A DNA stretch of 13,868 nt from Candidatus Sulfotelmatobacter sp. (GTDB lineage: Bacteria > Acidobacteriota > Terriglobia > Terriglobales > Acidobacteriaceae): NCBI GenBank assembly GCA_030037515.1, contig JASHRE010000516.1, positions 1 to 13,868 of the forward strand, given 5' to 3'. The translations under genes and the position numbers were made by a program. Below the pieces are notes generated by a model. The model saw only the letters and a list, made by a program, of their open reading frames with translations. It was not told the DNA's origin and searched no databases. Below, piece by piece: positions 1 through 8,554 of the stretch. Within the stretch, counting starts at the first letter, position 1; each line of letters begins with the position of its first letter.

Positions 1-1
1 G

Positions 2-1330
2 ATCAATTGTGGTTGGGGCGTGGGGGTTACAGTTGGCGATTTTGATAACGACGGCTACCGCGACGTCTTCATCACCAATTTCGGCCAGAATGCGTTGTTC
101 CGTAACAACGGCAATGGAACGTTTACGGACATCACGAAGGAAGCAGGACTCGAAGGCGGCAACTGGAGCACAGGTTGTGCGTGGGGAGATTATGATCGCG
201 ACGGGAAACTGGATCTATACGTGGCTCGATACGTCGATTTCCAGGTGGGACAGATGCCGACGCCTGGAACGAATACGTATTGCACGTATCGAGCCGTACC
301 GGTCGCTTGCGGTCCGCGCGGCCTGCCCGGGCTGGCGGATCTGATTTACCACAATGAAGGCAACGGCAAATTTCGCGAGGTGAGCCAGGAAATTGGCATC
401 AGGGACACAGTCAAAGGTTATGGCTTGGGCGCGACATTCCTGGATTTCGACAACGATGGCTGGCCTGACATTTTCGTCGCCAATGACTCGATGCCGAATT
501 TCCTGTGGCACAACAAGGGAAACGGCACGTTCGAGGAGATCGCCTTCGAAGCCGGATGCGCGTTGAGCGCGGATGGCCGAGCGCAATCGAACATGGGCAT
601 TGCTGTCGGCGATTATGACAACGATGGCTGGCTCGATCTCTTCGTCACGCATTTTTCCGAGGATTACAACACGCTTTATCACAATCAACACGGCAAATTT
701 GAAGACGTGACCTACCAAGCTGGCCTGGGCACAGCCAGCTATCGGAATCTGGCCTGGGGCACGGGTTTTGTCGATTTCGACAACGACGGGTGGAAGGAGC
801 TGTTCGTGGCCAATGGGCATATCTATCCGCAAGCGACTGAGGCGGGCAACAGCTACTTCGAGGAAAACCAGCTTTTTTCAAACCTGCGCAACGGTCGTTT
901 CGCATTGATTCCGAAGGAAGAGAGCGGGCTGACAGAGGCTCGGAGCAGTCGGGGCGCGGCATTTGCCGATTTGCGCGGACACGGGAGAATGAGTGCGGTC
1001 GTAAACAACATCGATAATCAGCCTTTCCTTTATGAATACGCCCGAACTTCGGCTGGCCATTGGGTACGTTTCAAACTTGAAGGTGTACATTGCAATCGGG
1101 ACGCAATCGGCGCGCGGATCGCGCTGGCTGCATCGGGCTTGACACAAATCGATGAAATCCGCAGCTCAGGCAGTTTCGTTTCGTCGAGTGATGTGCGCCT
1201 TCATTTCGGAGTCGGCGATGCTACCATCGTCGAAAAAGTTGAAATCCGTTGGCCGGATGGCGCGATTGAACGGCACACGGGATTGGCGGTCGACCGTGAG
1301 CACATCATTCGTCAGAGAGTGAACACGTGA
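2..1330 (+). CDS. FG-GAP/VCBS repeat protein with C-terminal ASPIC/UnbV domain (CRTAC1-type), 5' partial
   Basis: The reading frame is open to the left edge, so the start lies outside the window; 442 residues are visible. Calcium-binding-type repeats of the form DxDxDG recur through the N-terminal two thirds (DFDNDGYRD, DYDRDGKLD, DFDNDGWPD, DYDNDGWLD, DFDNDGWKE), each followed by a hydrophobic strand such as LFVTHF, as in a beta-propeller. The C-terminal ~85 residues (NRDAIGARI ... VEIRWPDG) match the ASPIC/UnbV domain. Members of this family are usually exported; the signal peptide would be in the missing part. Function is not established: extracellular adhesion or protein scaffolding are guesses. 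It ends in GTGA, shared with the GTG start of the TPR gene, which points to one transcript and coupled translation. It is clearly related in repeats and C-terminal domain to the convergent gene at 2736-4517. Confidence 0.87.
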   Translation: MNCGWGVGVTVGDFDNDGYRDVFITNFGQNALFRNNGNGTFTDITKEAGLEGGNWSTGCAWGDYDRDGKLDLYVARYVDFQVGQMPTPGTNTYCTYRAVPVACGPRGLPGLADLIYHNEGNGKFREVSQEIGIRDTVKGYGLGATFLDFDNDGWPDIFVANDSMPNFLWHNKGNGTFEEIAFEAGCALSADGRAQSNMGIAVGDYDNDGWLDLFVTHFSEDYNTLYHNQHGKFEDVTYQAGLGTASYRNLAWGTGFVDFDNDGWKELFVANGHIYPQATEAGNSYFEENQLFSNLRNGRFALIPKEESGLTEARSSRGAAFADLRGHGRMSAVVNNIDNQPFLYEYARTSAGHWVRFKLEGVHCNRDAIGARIALAASGLTQIDEIRSSGSFVSSSDVRLHFGVGDATIVEKVEIRWPDGAIERHTGLAVDREHIIRQRVNT

Positions 1331-2742
1331 ATTCCCAATTCACATTGCAAGCACGCCCGAAGACACGCATCAGTTGTGTGGCGCTACCGCTTCTTCTTGC
1401 ATCGACGCTTTCCGGACACTGTTTTTCGCAAATGAGCGCATATTCGGGCAGTGAACACCTGACCGAGTCCGTTCGCTCTACAGAATCCCAGCAGAAGTTA
1501 CTCACCGATCTTTTGGCGGCGCGGCAGCTGCTTGAGACTCACCCCAGCGCACGAGCGAACCTTCAAGTCGGAAAGATTTTGAGTGCTCTGGGAGACGAAC
1601 AGTCCGCATCCAGATTTTTCGATCGCGCACTGGAACTCGATCCCCAACTCTCGGAAGCCTGGTTTCAAAAAGGTCTGATCGTTTCTGATCAGGGTGACTG
1701 GACGAAGGCAGCCGACGACTTTCGGCGTGCCGCTACAATTTTTCCGGATTATGCGACAGCGCGTCTCGCCCTCGGCGAAATGCTCCTGCGAGTTGGTCAA
1801 TTCGATGATGCCGCCAACGAGATGCGCACCGCCTTGCGGCTGGACGCGAAGATGTGGGGCGCACATCAGGGATTGGGATTGATCTACCTGCAACAGGGAA
1901 AACCCGAGTTGGCGATGGAAGAGTTCAAAAAAGTGCTTTCGCTCCGGCCCGAGTCGGTGGATGCGAAGAAGGGCCTGGCTCGAGCGTTTTCATATCAGCA
2001 TAAATGGAGTGAGGCAGCTGGAATCCTTGAAGAGGTGGTCGCCTCCGATCCGGCTTCGAGCGAGGCGGCCTCTGCACTCGGAGATGCACTGGCGAATACG
2101 GGCGCCAGGACGGCAGCGGAAGCTCAGTTTGCACGGGCACGCGAGCTTTCGAATAACGAGTTGAATCGACTTCGAGCGCAGGGGGACCGTAATTGGGGCG
2201 TCGCCCTGCGGAATCAGTCCAAGTTATCGGAGGCGGCGGCCGCGTTTCGTCGTGCACTCGCTGACGATGCAAGCTACTGTGAGCCGCACAATGATCTTGG
2301 TGAGGTTCTCTGGCTGCAAAAAGATTCGCCCGGAGCGTTTTCGGAATTTCAAGCTGCCGTCGCGTGCAGCCCCGATTCAGCCTCGGCTTTAAACAATTTC
2401 GGAGCCTCGCTCCTCTACTACAAGCACGATGTAGAGGAAGCTATTGAACAGTTGCGGGCGGCTATCGCAGCCAAGCCGGGCTTCGCTATGGCGCACTTGA
2501 ACCTGGGCAAGGCATTTGCCGCGAAGCGGGATTTCCCTTCGGCCGAATGCGAACTTCGTTCTGCGATCGCCATTGATCCGGAGTCGGCCTCGGCGCACGT
2601 GAATCTTGGTTTAGTGTTAGCCGAAAAGTCTGCCGGTAGTTCTCCCGATGCCGAAGCCGAGATGCAGAAAGGGCTGAATCTCGATCCGCAGCTTCGTGTG
2701 ATGATTCCGCAACAATATCTTGCTCATCTGACGGGTCAGTGA
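1327..2742 (+). CDS. Exported tetratricopeptide repeat (TPR) protein
   Basis: 471 residues. The GTG start sits in the four-base overlap with the upstream stop and has a purine-rich AGAGAG about seven bases before it, which supports this start. Residues 1-35 form a signal peptide: basic N-region (RPKTR), hydrophobic core (VALPLLLAS), likely cleavage near FSQ. From about residue 50 to the end there are roughly ten to eleven TPR units of 34 residues, recognisable by the pattern W/L-G-Y-A-F-A-P; examples are SEAWFQKGLI...DWTKAADDF and AHLNLGKAFAAKRDFPSAE. There is no enzymatic domain, so it is probably a periplasmic or secreted protein-protein interaction scaffold. Coupling to the CRTAC1-type gene suggests the two products act together, but no function can be read from the sequence. 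Its last seven bases overlap the end of the opposing gene, leaving no room for a conventional terminator between them. Confidence 0.87.
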   Translation: MNSQFTLQARPKTRISCVALPLLLASTLSGHCFSQMSAYSGSEHLTESVRSTESQQKLLTDLLAARQLLETHPSARANLQVGKILSALGDEQSASRFFDRALELDPQLSEAWFQKGLIVSDQGDWTKAADDFRRAATIFPDYATARLALGEMLLRVGQFDDAANEMRTALRLDAKMWGAHQGLGLIYLQQGKPELAMEEFKKVLSLRPESVDAKKGLARAFSYQHKWSEAAGILEEVVASDPASSEAASALGDALANTGARTAAEAQFARARELSNNELNRLRAQGDRNWGVALRNQSKLSEAAAAFRRALADDASYCEPHNDLGEVLWLQKDSPGAFSEFQAAVACSPDSASALNNFGASLLYYKHDVEEAIEQLRAAIAAKPGFAMAHLNLGKAFAAKRDFPSAECELRSAIAIDPESASAHVNLGLVLAEKSAGSSPDAEAEMQKGLNLDPQLRVMIPQQYLAHLTGQ

Positions 2743-4517
2743 CCTTTTCCGACCGCTTTGCCTGATCCCTCTTCAAGCGTGACGTATCGGTCCAACGGGA
2801 AATCCGAAAAGCGTTCAACCAGGCCGCTCGGCTCGGGCCATTTGACTTCGACCCAATCCATCTGCGTACGGGACCCGATGCCCAACAGCATGCGAGGATC
2901 ATGCGATGACAGGTAGCTTCCCCCGGCCACTTTGAATCGCGTTCGTCTCAGATCTCCCGCCTGGTATGTGACCTGCGCACCGACCGCGTCGCGATTTGCT
3001 CTTTTTCCGGTGAGATGAATTCCAAGCCAATGGTTTCCGCCAGCGGCCAGGTTGCGTAGCAAAACAGGCGCGCCATTGTTGACGGAAACCAGAACATCGG
3101 TAGCGCCGTCGTTGTCGAAGTCTCCGATCGCCATTCCACGAGCCGCCAGCGGCTGCTCGAAAACCGGTCCGGCGATACCGCTCACATTCTCGAACGCGTG
3201 CTCAAAGTTGCCGCCCGTGTTGCGAAATAAAAGAGGCGGCATTTCGTAGGGAATTTCCTTGAATCGTTGCTGGACGGTGTCATCCGGATGCCCGTTGGCG
3301 ATGAACAGATCCAGGTTGCCATCGTTATCAAAATCGAAGAATTTCAAACCCCAACCGCTCATCAAGAACGTGACCACCCCGATCCCGGTAGCCGCGGCTT
3401 CGTCCTTAAATGATTCGTCGTGATTGTTGTGATAGAGCGAATATTTCTCGTGATCGATGTTGGCGACGAAAAGATCCATCCAGCCATCCTGATCGTAGTC
3501 GGCCGAATCTACTCCCATTCCGGAGCGCGGCCGTCCCCCTTCGTCATAGGCAACGCCGCTCTCCAGACCGATCTCTTCGAATTTGCCGTGGCCGCGATTT
3601 GCGAACAAGAAATTCGCGACCGTATCATTCGCCACAAACAGGTCCATGCGGCCGTCGTTGTTGATGTCAGTCGCGACCGCGCCCCAAGCCTTTCCGAGGT
3701 GTTCGGCAATACCGGATTCTTTGCTTACATCGGTGAATGTGCCGTCGCCGTTGTTGTGAAACAGCCAACTCGGCATCGGAGTGTAGACGCGCGGAATGCA
3801 ATAGTGTCCCTCGCCAGTGACCGGATCTCCGCAAAAGAGATTTTTTTCCTTGCTGAAGTCCACGAATCGGCAGACGAAAAGGTCGAGTCGGCCGTCGTTA
3901 TCGTAGTCAAACCACACCGCGCTCGAGGACCATCCAGGTGCGGCGACCCCAGCGTTCTCCGTCACATCGACAAACTTACCGTTTCCCTCGTTGTGGTAAA
4001 GAATGCTTCGGCCATACTGTGTGACGTAAAGATCCGGCAAGCCGTCGCCGTCATAGTCTCCTACCGCAACCCCCATGCCGTAACCACCGCCCCGCACGCC
4101 GGCCTTTTCGGTAACGTCGGTAAAGGTGCCGTCGCGATTATTTTTGTACAGCGCGTTGCGCAGTGGCGGGCTGGGATCGAAAAAATCGCACTTGCCACTG
4201 TTGGCCAGGTAAATGTCCATCCAGCCGTCATTGTCGTAATCGAGAAAAGCACACCCCGCGCCCGTCGTTTCGGGCAGATACGAGGCCCGTGACCGCCCGC
4301 TCGTATGCCGCCAGGTAATCCGGCTGCTTGAGGAAGGAATGGAAACAAAAAATGGCTGTTTCTCCGCGGAGGACCCTTTGGCAAGGTTGGTTGGTTTGGC
4401 CAAGAACGGAAATGAAGCGCCGACCAGCGCGTTGCCGCCGAGCACGATTCCGGGAAGGGTCCGGAGAAAACTCCGCCTGGAGTATGGATTCACGGCTGGT
4501 GTACGTTTAAGCGGCAC
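2736..4517 (-). CDS. Tat-exported FG-GAP/VCBS repeat protein with ASPIC/UnbV domain (CRTAC1-type)
   Basis: 593 residues from a GTG start. Residues 13-18 (SRRSFL) followed by a weakly hydrophobic stretch (LPGIVLGGNALVGASFPFLA) form a twin-arginine signal, so the protein is probably exported folded. At least seven DxDxDG repeats follow (DYDNDGWMD, DYDGDGLPD, DYDNDGRLD, DINNDGRMD, DYDQDGWMD, DFDNDGNLD, DFDNDGATD), consistent with a calcium-binding propeller. The C-terminal ASPIC/UnbV domain runs from NRDAVGAQV to VEVKWPEPSG. A GGAG lies 14 bases upstream of the GTG, rather far; a second in-frame GTG nine codons in (giving MNPYSRRSFL) is an alternative start that would also keep the Tat motif. 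It is convergent with and overlaps the TPR gene by seven bases. The family role is unknown; two paralogues flanking one TPR gene suggests a functional set. Confidence 0.9.
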   Translation of the reverse strand: MPLKRTPAVNPYSRRSFLRTLPGIVLGGNALVGASFPFLAKPTNLAKGSSAEKQPFFVSIPSSSSRITWRHTSGRSRASYLPETTGAGCAFLDYDNDGWMDIYLANSGKCDFFDPSPPLRNALYKNNRDGTFTDVTEKAGVRGGGYGMGVAVGDYDGDGLPDLYVTQYGRSILYHNEGNGKFVDVTENAGVAAPGWSSSAVWFDYDNDGRLDLFVCRFVDFSKEKNLFCGDPVTGEGHYCIPRVYTPMPSWLFHNNGDGTFTDVSKESGIAEHLGKAWGAVATDINNDGRMDLFVANDTVANFLFANRGHGKFEEIGLESGVAYDEGGRPRSGMGVDSADYDQDGWMDLFVANIDHEKYSLYHNNHDESFKDEAAATGIGVVTFLMSGWGLKFFDFDNDGNLDLFIANGHPDDTVQQRFKEIPYEMPPLLFRNTGGNFEHAFENVSGIAGPVFEQPLAARGMAIGDFDNDGATDVLVSVNNGAPVLLRNLAAGGNHWLGIHLTGKRANRDAVGAQVTYQAGDLRRTRFKVAGGSYLSSHDPRMLLGIGSRTQMDWVEVKWPEPSGLVERFSDFPLDRYVTLEEGSGKAVGKGH

Positions 4518-4699
4518 GGTTGGTAGTCAGACTCCATCCGATTCTGTGAGCGGTATTCGGCAAAGCCATAGCGCGGGCTGTGGTTCCAACTCTAAGCCAC
4601 ATGCTAGGTCTGACCTCGCCTCATTGTCGCCAACTTGATGCACTTACGGGAATAGGTGGTCATGGAGATGAGTTGACGGAAACACAGACTGCCCAATAG

Positions 4700-4726
4700 T
4701 TTACACGGAAACAAATAGAGTATTCT
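4700..4726 (+). promoter_or_regulatory. Weak candidate sigma70-type promoter for the GH38 gene, in a 303-base divergent intergenic region
   Basis: The region 4518-4820 separates two divergent genes and holds no convincing coding frame. TTTACA (4700-4705, five of six matches to TTGACA) is followed after 15 bases by TATTCT (4721-4726, four of six to TATAAT); the spacing is short. An alternative is TTGACG (4673-4678) with AATAGT (4695-4700) at 16-base spacing. An imperfect hairpin, TTGAC...GTCAA, lies at 4734-4753 and could be an operator or leader structure. None of these is decisive. I see no clear promoter reading leftwards. Confidence 0.22.
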
Positions 4727-4809
4727 CGGCGCTCTTGACGGTCCTTCGGGTCAAAGTTCCTAATTGCTAACTGCGAAACTCTTGCCTACTTTCTCATGCA
4801 TGGACCTCT

Positions 4810-4813
4810 GGAG
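4810..4813 (+). promoter_or_regulatory. Ribosome binding site that decides the GH38 start
   Basis: GGAG is followed by a seven-base spacer and ATG at 4821. The ATG at 4800 and the TTG at 4764 in the same frame have no such site, and starting at 4821 places the basic residue and hydrophobic core of the signal peptide directly at the N-terminus. Confidence 0.6.
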
Positions 4814-4820
4814 ACCCATC

Positions 4821-7800
4821 ATGCACCGATGCTGGACTATTCTGGCGTTCCACTTCCTCGCCTGCTTTTTTGTTCTCTGCGGTGTTAGCGCACAAAACTC
4901 CGAAAAACCTGATTTGAACAAGGACCCCGTTCTTTATGTAGTCGGCTATGCACACCTCGACACGGAGTGGAGGTGGGAATATCCGCAGGTTATTAATGAG
5001 TATCTCAAGAACACCTTACAAGAGAACTTCAAGCTCTTCGAGAAGTATCCACACTACGTCTTCAACTTCAGCGGAGCGAACCGCTATCGCCTGATGAAAG
5101 AGTACTATCCAGCGGATTTCGAAAAACTGCGTCAGTACGTAAAAGAAGGTCAATGGTTTCCGGCGGGTTCTTCCATGGAGGAAGGAGACGTTAACACTCC
5201 AAGCGCCGAAACCATCATCCGGCAGATTCTTTATGGCAACAACTGGTTCCGCAAAGAATTCGGCAAGGCCAGCGCCGAATACATGTTGCCCGATTGCTTC
5301 GGATTCCCATCATCGCTGCCAACCATTCTTGCACACTCCGGGGTAAAAGGATTCTCCACTCAGAAACTGGTTTGGGGGTCCTCGGCGCCCGGCGGCGGAC
5401 CGGAATCCATGGAAAAAACACCAGAGGGCACGCCATTTAATGTTGGAGTGTGGGTTGGACCCGACGGTGAAACCGTGCTCGCGGGTTTGAACCCGGGTGA
5501 CTACAACGGCGATATCACGACAGATTTGAGCAGACCGTTTCCTCCTGAGAGACCTGATGCCACTCTGGCGGACCTGGAGAACAAGCTCCATGATCTCCGC
5601 GCCAAGTTGGAGGAGCAGGATCGCAAAAAAGAGCCCTTCGATCAAAATGACGTTAAAGAATATGTGCGGCTCCGGGACGAGCGGCAAGAACGCAGCCGCG
5701 AGGACCGCGACCGGGCATTGCAGCAATTTCAGCGAGATTGGGCCGGGCGTGTCGAAAACAATGGAAAAATCAGCGGAGTCTTCACTGAATATCACTACTA
5801 CGGTACTGGCGATATCGGCGGCTCTCCGCGCGAAGACTCGGTGAAGCGGTTGGAGGCAATCGTAACTCAGGGCATGGCAAGTCTTCCACCGCAAGACGAA
5901 ATCTTCTTCGGCGATCCGCCGAACGCGCAGTGGCCGGGCCAAAAAGTTGGCGATGGTCCCATACGGGTCATTTCGAGCAATGCCGAGCAGATGTTTCTCG
6001 ATATTACGCCTGCGGAAATGACAACTCTTCCGCGCTACACCGGAGAGATGGAACTTGCCAATCACTCGGCCGGATCGCTCACTTCTCAGGCCTATCAGAA
6101 GCGTTGGCTCAGAAAAGAAGAACTCCTGGGAGAGGCGGCGGAAGAAGCGTCGCTAACCGCGGAATGGTTAGGCGCGAGGCCTTATCCACTCAAACGCCTG
6201 AATGATGCCTGGACACTCCAAATGGGCGGACACTTCCATGACCTCGCAGCAGGAACAGCCACGCCGAAATCTTATGAGTTTGCCTGGAACGACGACGTCA
6301 TCGTGATGAATCAATTTGCGGGCGTGCTAACAAATGCTAGCGAAGCGGTCGCCGCCGCTCTCGATACAGAAACCAAGGGCGTTTCGGTCGTTGTGTTCAA
6401 TCCGCTCGGGATGTCCCGGGAAGATGTGGTCGAGGCGGGCTTGGACTTTCCCGGCGGAATGCCGAAGTCCGTTCACGTGATTGGTCCTGACAGAAAAGAA
6501 TCTCCTGCTCAGATCGAGAATGGAAAAGTGCTCTTCGTTGCACGGGTCCCGTCGGTGGGGTACGCGGTCTACGATGTGGAGCCCCGCACGCTGCAGGCGA
6601 GTTCCTCTCTGAATGTTTCGAATAACTCACTGGAGAACCAGTACTACCGCGTACAAGTAAACTCTGACGGCGATGTCGCCAGCATCTTCGACAAAACCAT
6701 CGGCAAAGAACTTCTAGCGGCACCCGCACGGCTCGCGATTTCATATGACGACCCGGAGCAATGGCCCGCGTGGAATATGGATTGGGATCAGGAAGAGGCG
6801 CCTCCCAAGGCTTACGTGGGCGGTCCTGCCAGGATCCGGGTTGTAGAAAATGGATCGGTGCGAGTGGCGCTGGAAGTCTCGCGCGAAACTGCGGGATCTA
6901 CTTTCACCCAAATCATTCGCCTCTCCGCTGGAGACGCCGGTAAGCGCGTGGAGTTCGCTAACGTAATCGACTGGAAGACGAAGAAATCAAATCTGAAGGC
7001 GACCTTTCCGCTGACTGCTTCAAGCATGATGGCCACGTACAACTGGGACATCGGCACCATTCAAAGGCCCACGGCGCAGCCCAAGAAATTCGAGGTGCCT
7101 TCGCATCAGTGGATTGATCTCACGGACACTACCGGCCAGTTCGGCGCGACCATCCTCACGGACTGCAAAAATGGATCCGACAAGCCGAATGACCACACAA
7201 TTCGTTTAACGCTGATTCGCACTCCGGGCACTCGCGGAGGCTACAACGATCAGGCGACGCAGGACATAGGTCATCACGAGTTTGTTTACGGCATTGCGGG
7301 ACACTCTGGCGACTGGCGTTCGGCGCAAACGGATTGGCAGGGAGAGCGTCTCAACGATCCTCTCATCGCTTTCCAGGCGGCACATCATCCCGGAGCACTT
7401 GGGAAGGAGTTTTCTCTCATAAAGATCGATAACCCGCGAGTACGCCTCATGGCGCTCAAGAAAGCCGAACAGGGCGATGAATGGATTGCGCGAGTGGTCG
7501 AACTCGACGGCCGGCCGCAGCCGAAAGTTCGCATCTCGTTTGCGGCCCCGATCGTTGCCGCTCGAGAGGTAAATGGACAGGAGCAGCCCGTGGGCGCGGC
7601 GCGAGTCACAGGCGGTGTTCTCGTCACTTCCTTGAGCGCGTATCAACCGCGCACTTTCGCGCTCAAGCTGAGCAAGGCGACGGCAAAGGTTGCGCCGGTG
7701 CATTCGTCTCCGGTGGATTTGCATTATGATTTGGCCGCAGCAACGAACGATGGAGCATCCTCCACAGACGGTTTTGACGGGAAAGGTGACAGCCTTCCCG

Positions 7801-8363
7801 CCGAGATGCTTCCTTCCGAAATCACATTCAATGAAGTGCATTTCCATTTAGCCCAGTCGAATACTGGTGTCCCCGACGCCTTGGTTGCGAAGGGACAATC
7901 GATCACCTTGCCTGCAGGCCATTTCAATCGGGTATACCTGTTGGCAGCCTCTGCAGATGGCGACCAGAGGGCGAATTTTGAAGTTGGCGGCAAAAGTGTC
8001 GCGCTGAACATTGAGGATTGGGGCGGATTCATCGGCCAGTGGGATGATCGGCAGTGGACTTCAATAGACACATCGCAGGATGACTACGGGGACATGATTG
8101 GTCTGAAGCCGGGTTACATCAAACGCTCCGATCTGGGCTGGTATTGCTCGCATCACCACGATCCGGCGGGCAAGAACGTCGCGTACTCCTACTCATACCT
8201 GTTCGCATATGGAATCGATATGCCGGCTGGTGCGACGACGCTCAAACTTCCCGACAACGACAAAATACGCGTCATGGCAGTTACGGTGGCAGAGGAAAAT
8301 CCGCAACTGAAACCGGCACAGCCACTGTACGACGTCCTGCCACCCGAACCTGCGGAGCCTTAG
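4821..8363 (+). CDS. Exported glycoside hydrolase family 38 alpha-mannosidase
   Basis: 1180 residues. Residues 1-24 (ILAFHFLACFFVLCGVSA then QN) form a signal peptide, so the enzyme acts in the periplasm or outside. GH38 enzymes are retaining, metal-dependent alpha-mannosidases. The motif AHLDTEW gives the first metal ligands (His45, Asp47). LPDCFGFPSSLP carries the expected catalytic nucleophile Asp158. GGHFHD (His471, Asp474) matches the later metal-binding motif. The GH38 C-terminal beta-sandwich domains follow (for example residues ~610-960), and a further ~200-residue all-beta tail (containing VGGKSVALNIEDWGGFIGQW) makes the protein longer than the ~1000 residues usual for the family. 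Residues ~244-306 are a highly charged predicted helical insertion (LENKLHDLRAKLEEQDRKK...) inside the catalytic part. No transporter, regulator or second glycosidase adjoins it, so the natural glycan is unknown. The family call is firm; substrate is inferred only from the family. Confidence 0.88.
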   Translation: MHRCWTILAFHFLACFFVLCGVSAQNSEKPDLNKDPVLYVVGYAHLDTEWRWEYPQVINEYLKNTLQENFKLFEKYPHYVFNFSGANRYRLMKEYYPADFEKLRQYVKEGQWFPAGSSMEEGDVNTPSAETIIRQILYGNNWFRKEFGKASAEYMLPDCFGFPSSLPTILAHSGVKGFSTQKLVWGSSAPGGGPESMEKTPEGTPFNVGVWVGPDGETVLAGLNPGDYNGDITTDLSRPFPPERPDATLADLENKLHDLRAKLEEQDRKKEPFDQNDVKEYVRLRDERQERSREDRDRALQQFQRDWAGRVENNGKISGVFTEYHYYGTGDIGGSPREDSVKRLEAIVTQGMASLPPQDEIFFGDPPNAQWPGQKVGDGPIRVISSNAEQMFLDITPAEMTTLPRYTGEMELANHSAGSLTSQAYQKRWLRKEELLGEAAEEASLTAEWLGARPYPLKRLNDAWTLQMGGHFHDLAAGTATPKSYEFAWNDDVIVMNQFAGVLTNASEAVAAALDTETKGVSVVVFNPLGMSREDVVEAGLDFPGGMPKSVHVIGPDRKESPAQIENGKVLFVARVPSVGYAVYDVEPRTLQASSSLNVSNNSLENQYYRVQVNSDGDVASIFDKTIGKELLAAPARLAISYDDPEQWPAWNMDWDQEEAPPKAYVGGPARIRVVENGSVRVALEVSRETAGSTFTQIIRLSAGDAGKRVEFANVIDWKTKKSNLKATFPLTASSMMATYNWDIGTIQRPTAQPKKFEVPSHQWIDLTDTTGQFGATILTDCKNGSDKPNDHTIRLTLIRTPGTRGGYNDQATQDIGHHEFVYGIAGHSGDWRSAQTDWQGERLNDPLIAFQAAHHPGALGKEFSLIKIDNPRVRLMALKKAEQGDEWIARVVELDGRPQPKVRISFAAPIVAAREVNGQEQPVGAARVTGGVLVTSLSAYQPRTFALKLSKATAKVAPVHSSPVDLHYDLAAATNDGASSTDGFDGKGDSLPAEMLPSEITFNEVHFHLAQSNTGVPDALVAKGQSITLPAGHFNRVYLLAASADGDQRANFEVGGKSVALNIEDWGGFIGQWDDRQWTSIDTSQDDYGDMIGLKPGYIKRSDLGWYCSHHHDPAGKNVAYSYSYLFAYGIDMPAGATTLKLPDNDKIRVMAVTVAEENPQLKPAQPLYDVLPPEPAEP

Positions 8364-8423
8364 GATCGCCAGTCCAGCGATACGGAAAACGGAAAATAGA
8401 ACTCGAGTTTGGGCCATAAATCG

Positions 8424-8439
8424 CTGCCGTCGGCGGCAG
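8424..8439 (+). terminator. GC hairpin downstream of the GH38 gene, weak terminator candidate
   Basis: CTGCCG and CGGCAG pair perfectly around a TCGG loop, 60 bases after the GH38 stop. There is no T-run directly after it (only CTTTT at 8452-8456), so intrinsic termination is doubtful. The hairpin may instead be part of the decayed recombinase sequence that follows. Confidence 0.2.
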
Positions 8440-8448
8440 AGAACATGT

Positions 8449-8520
8449 GAACTTTTCTGCGACATCGTAGTCTTGATGCGTGACACGGGAATGAGAAACG
8501 AAAGAGAACTCTTCAAGATG
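8449..8520 (+). pseudogene. Fragment of a tyrosine recombinase (phage-type integrase)
   Basis: These 24 codons read ELFCDIVVLMRDTGMRNERE... and end at LFKM followed by a stop. They match the segment of tyrosine recombinases around the first catalytic arginine (TGMRNxREL). The same stretch occurs in the decayed recombinase on the minus strand near 13142-13217 (ELFRDIVILMRDMG and RELLRM), and the two copies are also similar in DNA, including an identical GAACTTTTC start. Similarity stops abruptly after the ATG at 8518-8520, where the other copy continues RIENLDW. Upstream, in another frame, LPSAAEN (8424-8444) may be an eroded extension. It is far too short to be functional; it marks a rearrangement junction. 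Opposite orientation to the 12.7-13.4 kb copy. Confidence 0.62.
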
Positions 8521-8554
8521 TGACGTTATCCCACTTTTTACCGACCATTGCAAG

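Noticed and set aside
3420..4292. Plus-strand open frame of 290 codons opposite the Tat-exported CRTAC1-type gene, rich in Val, Ile and Ala
   Set aside because: It is the antisense of repeated DxDxDG codons (GTC/GTT from GAC/AAC), which naturally produces valine-rich stop-free frames. The sense frame has a signal peptide and known domains. The same holds for the minus-strand frame 215-832.
4764..4820. Upstream TTG (4764) or ATG (4800) as start of the mannosidase
   Set aside because: Neither has a ribosome binding site, and both would push the signal peptide's hydrophobic core inwards. GGAG seven bases before ATG 4821 is clearly better.
5310..6065. Minus-strand open frame of 251 codons inside the mannosidase gene (likewise 7206-7847)
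   Set aside because: The sense frame carries the GH38 motifs throughout. The antisense frames show no domain, no ribosome binding site and low-plausibility composition.
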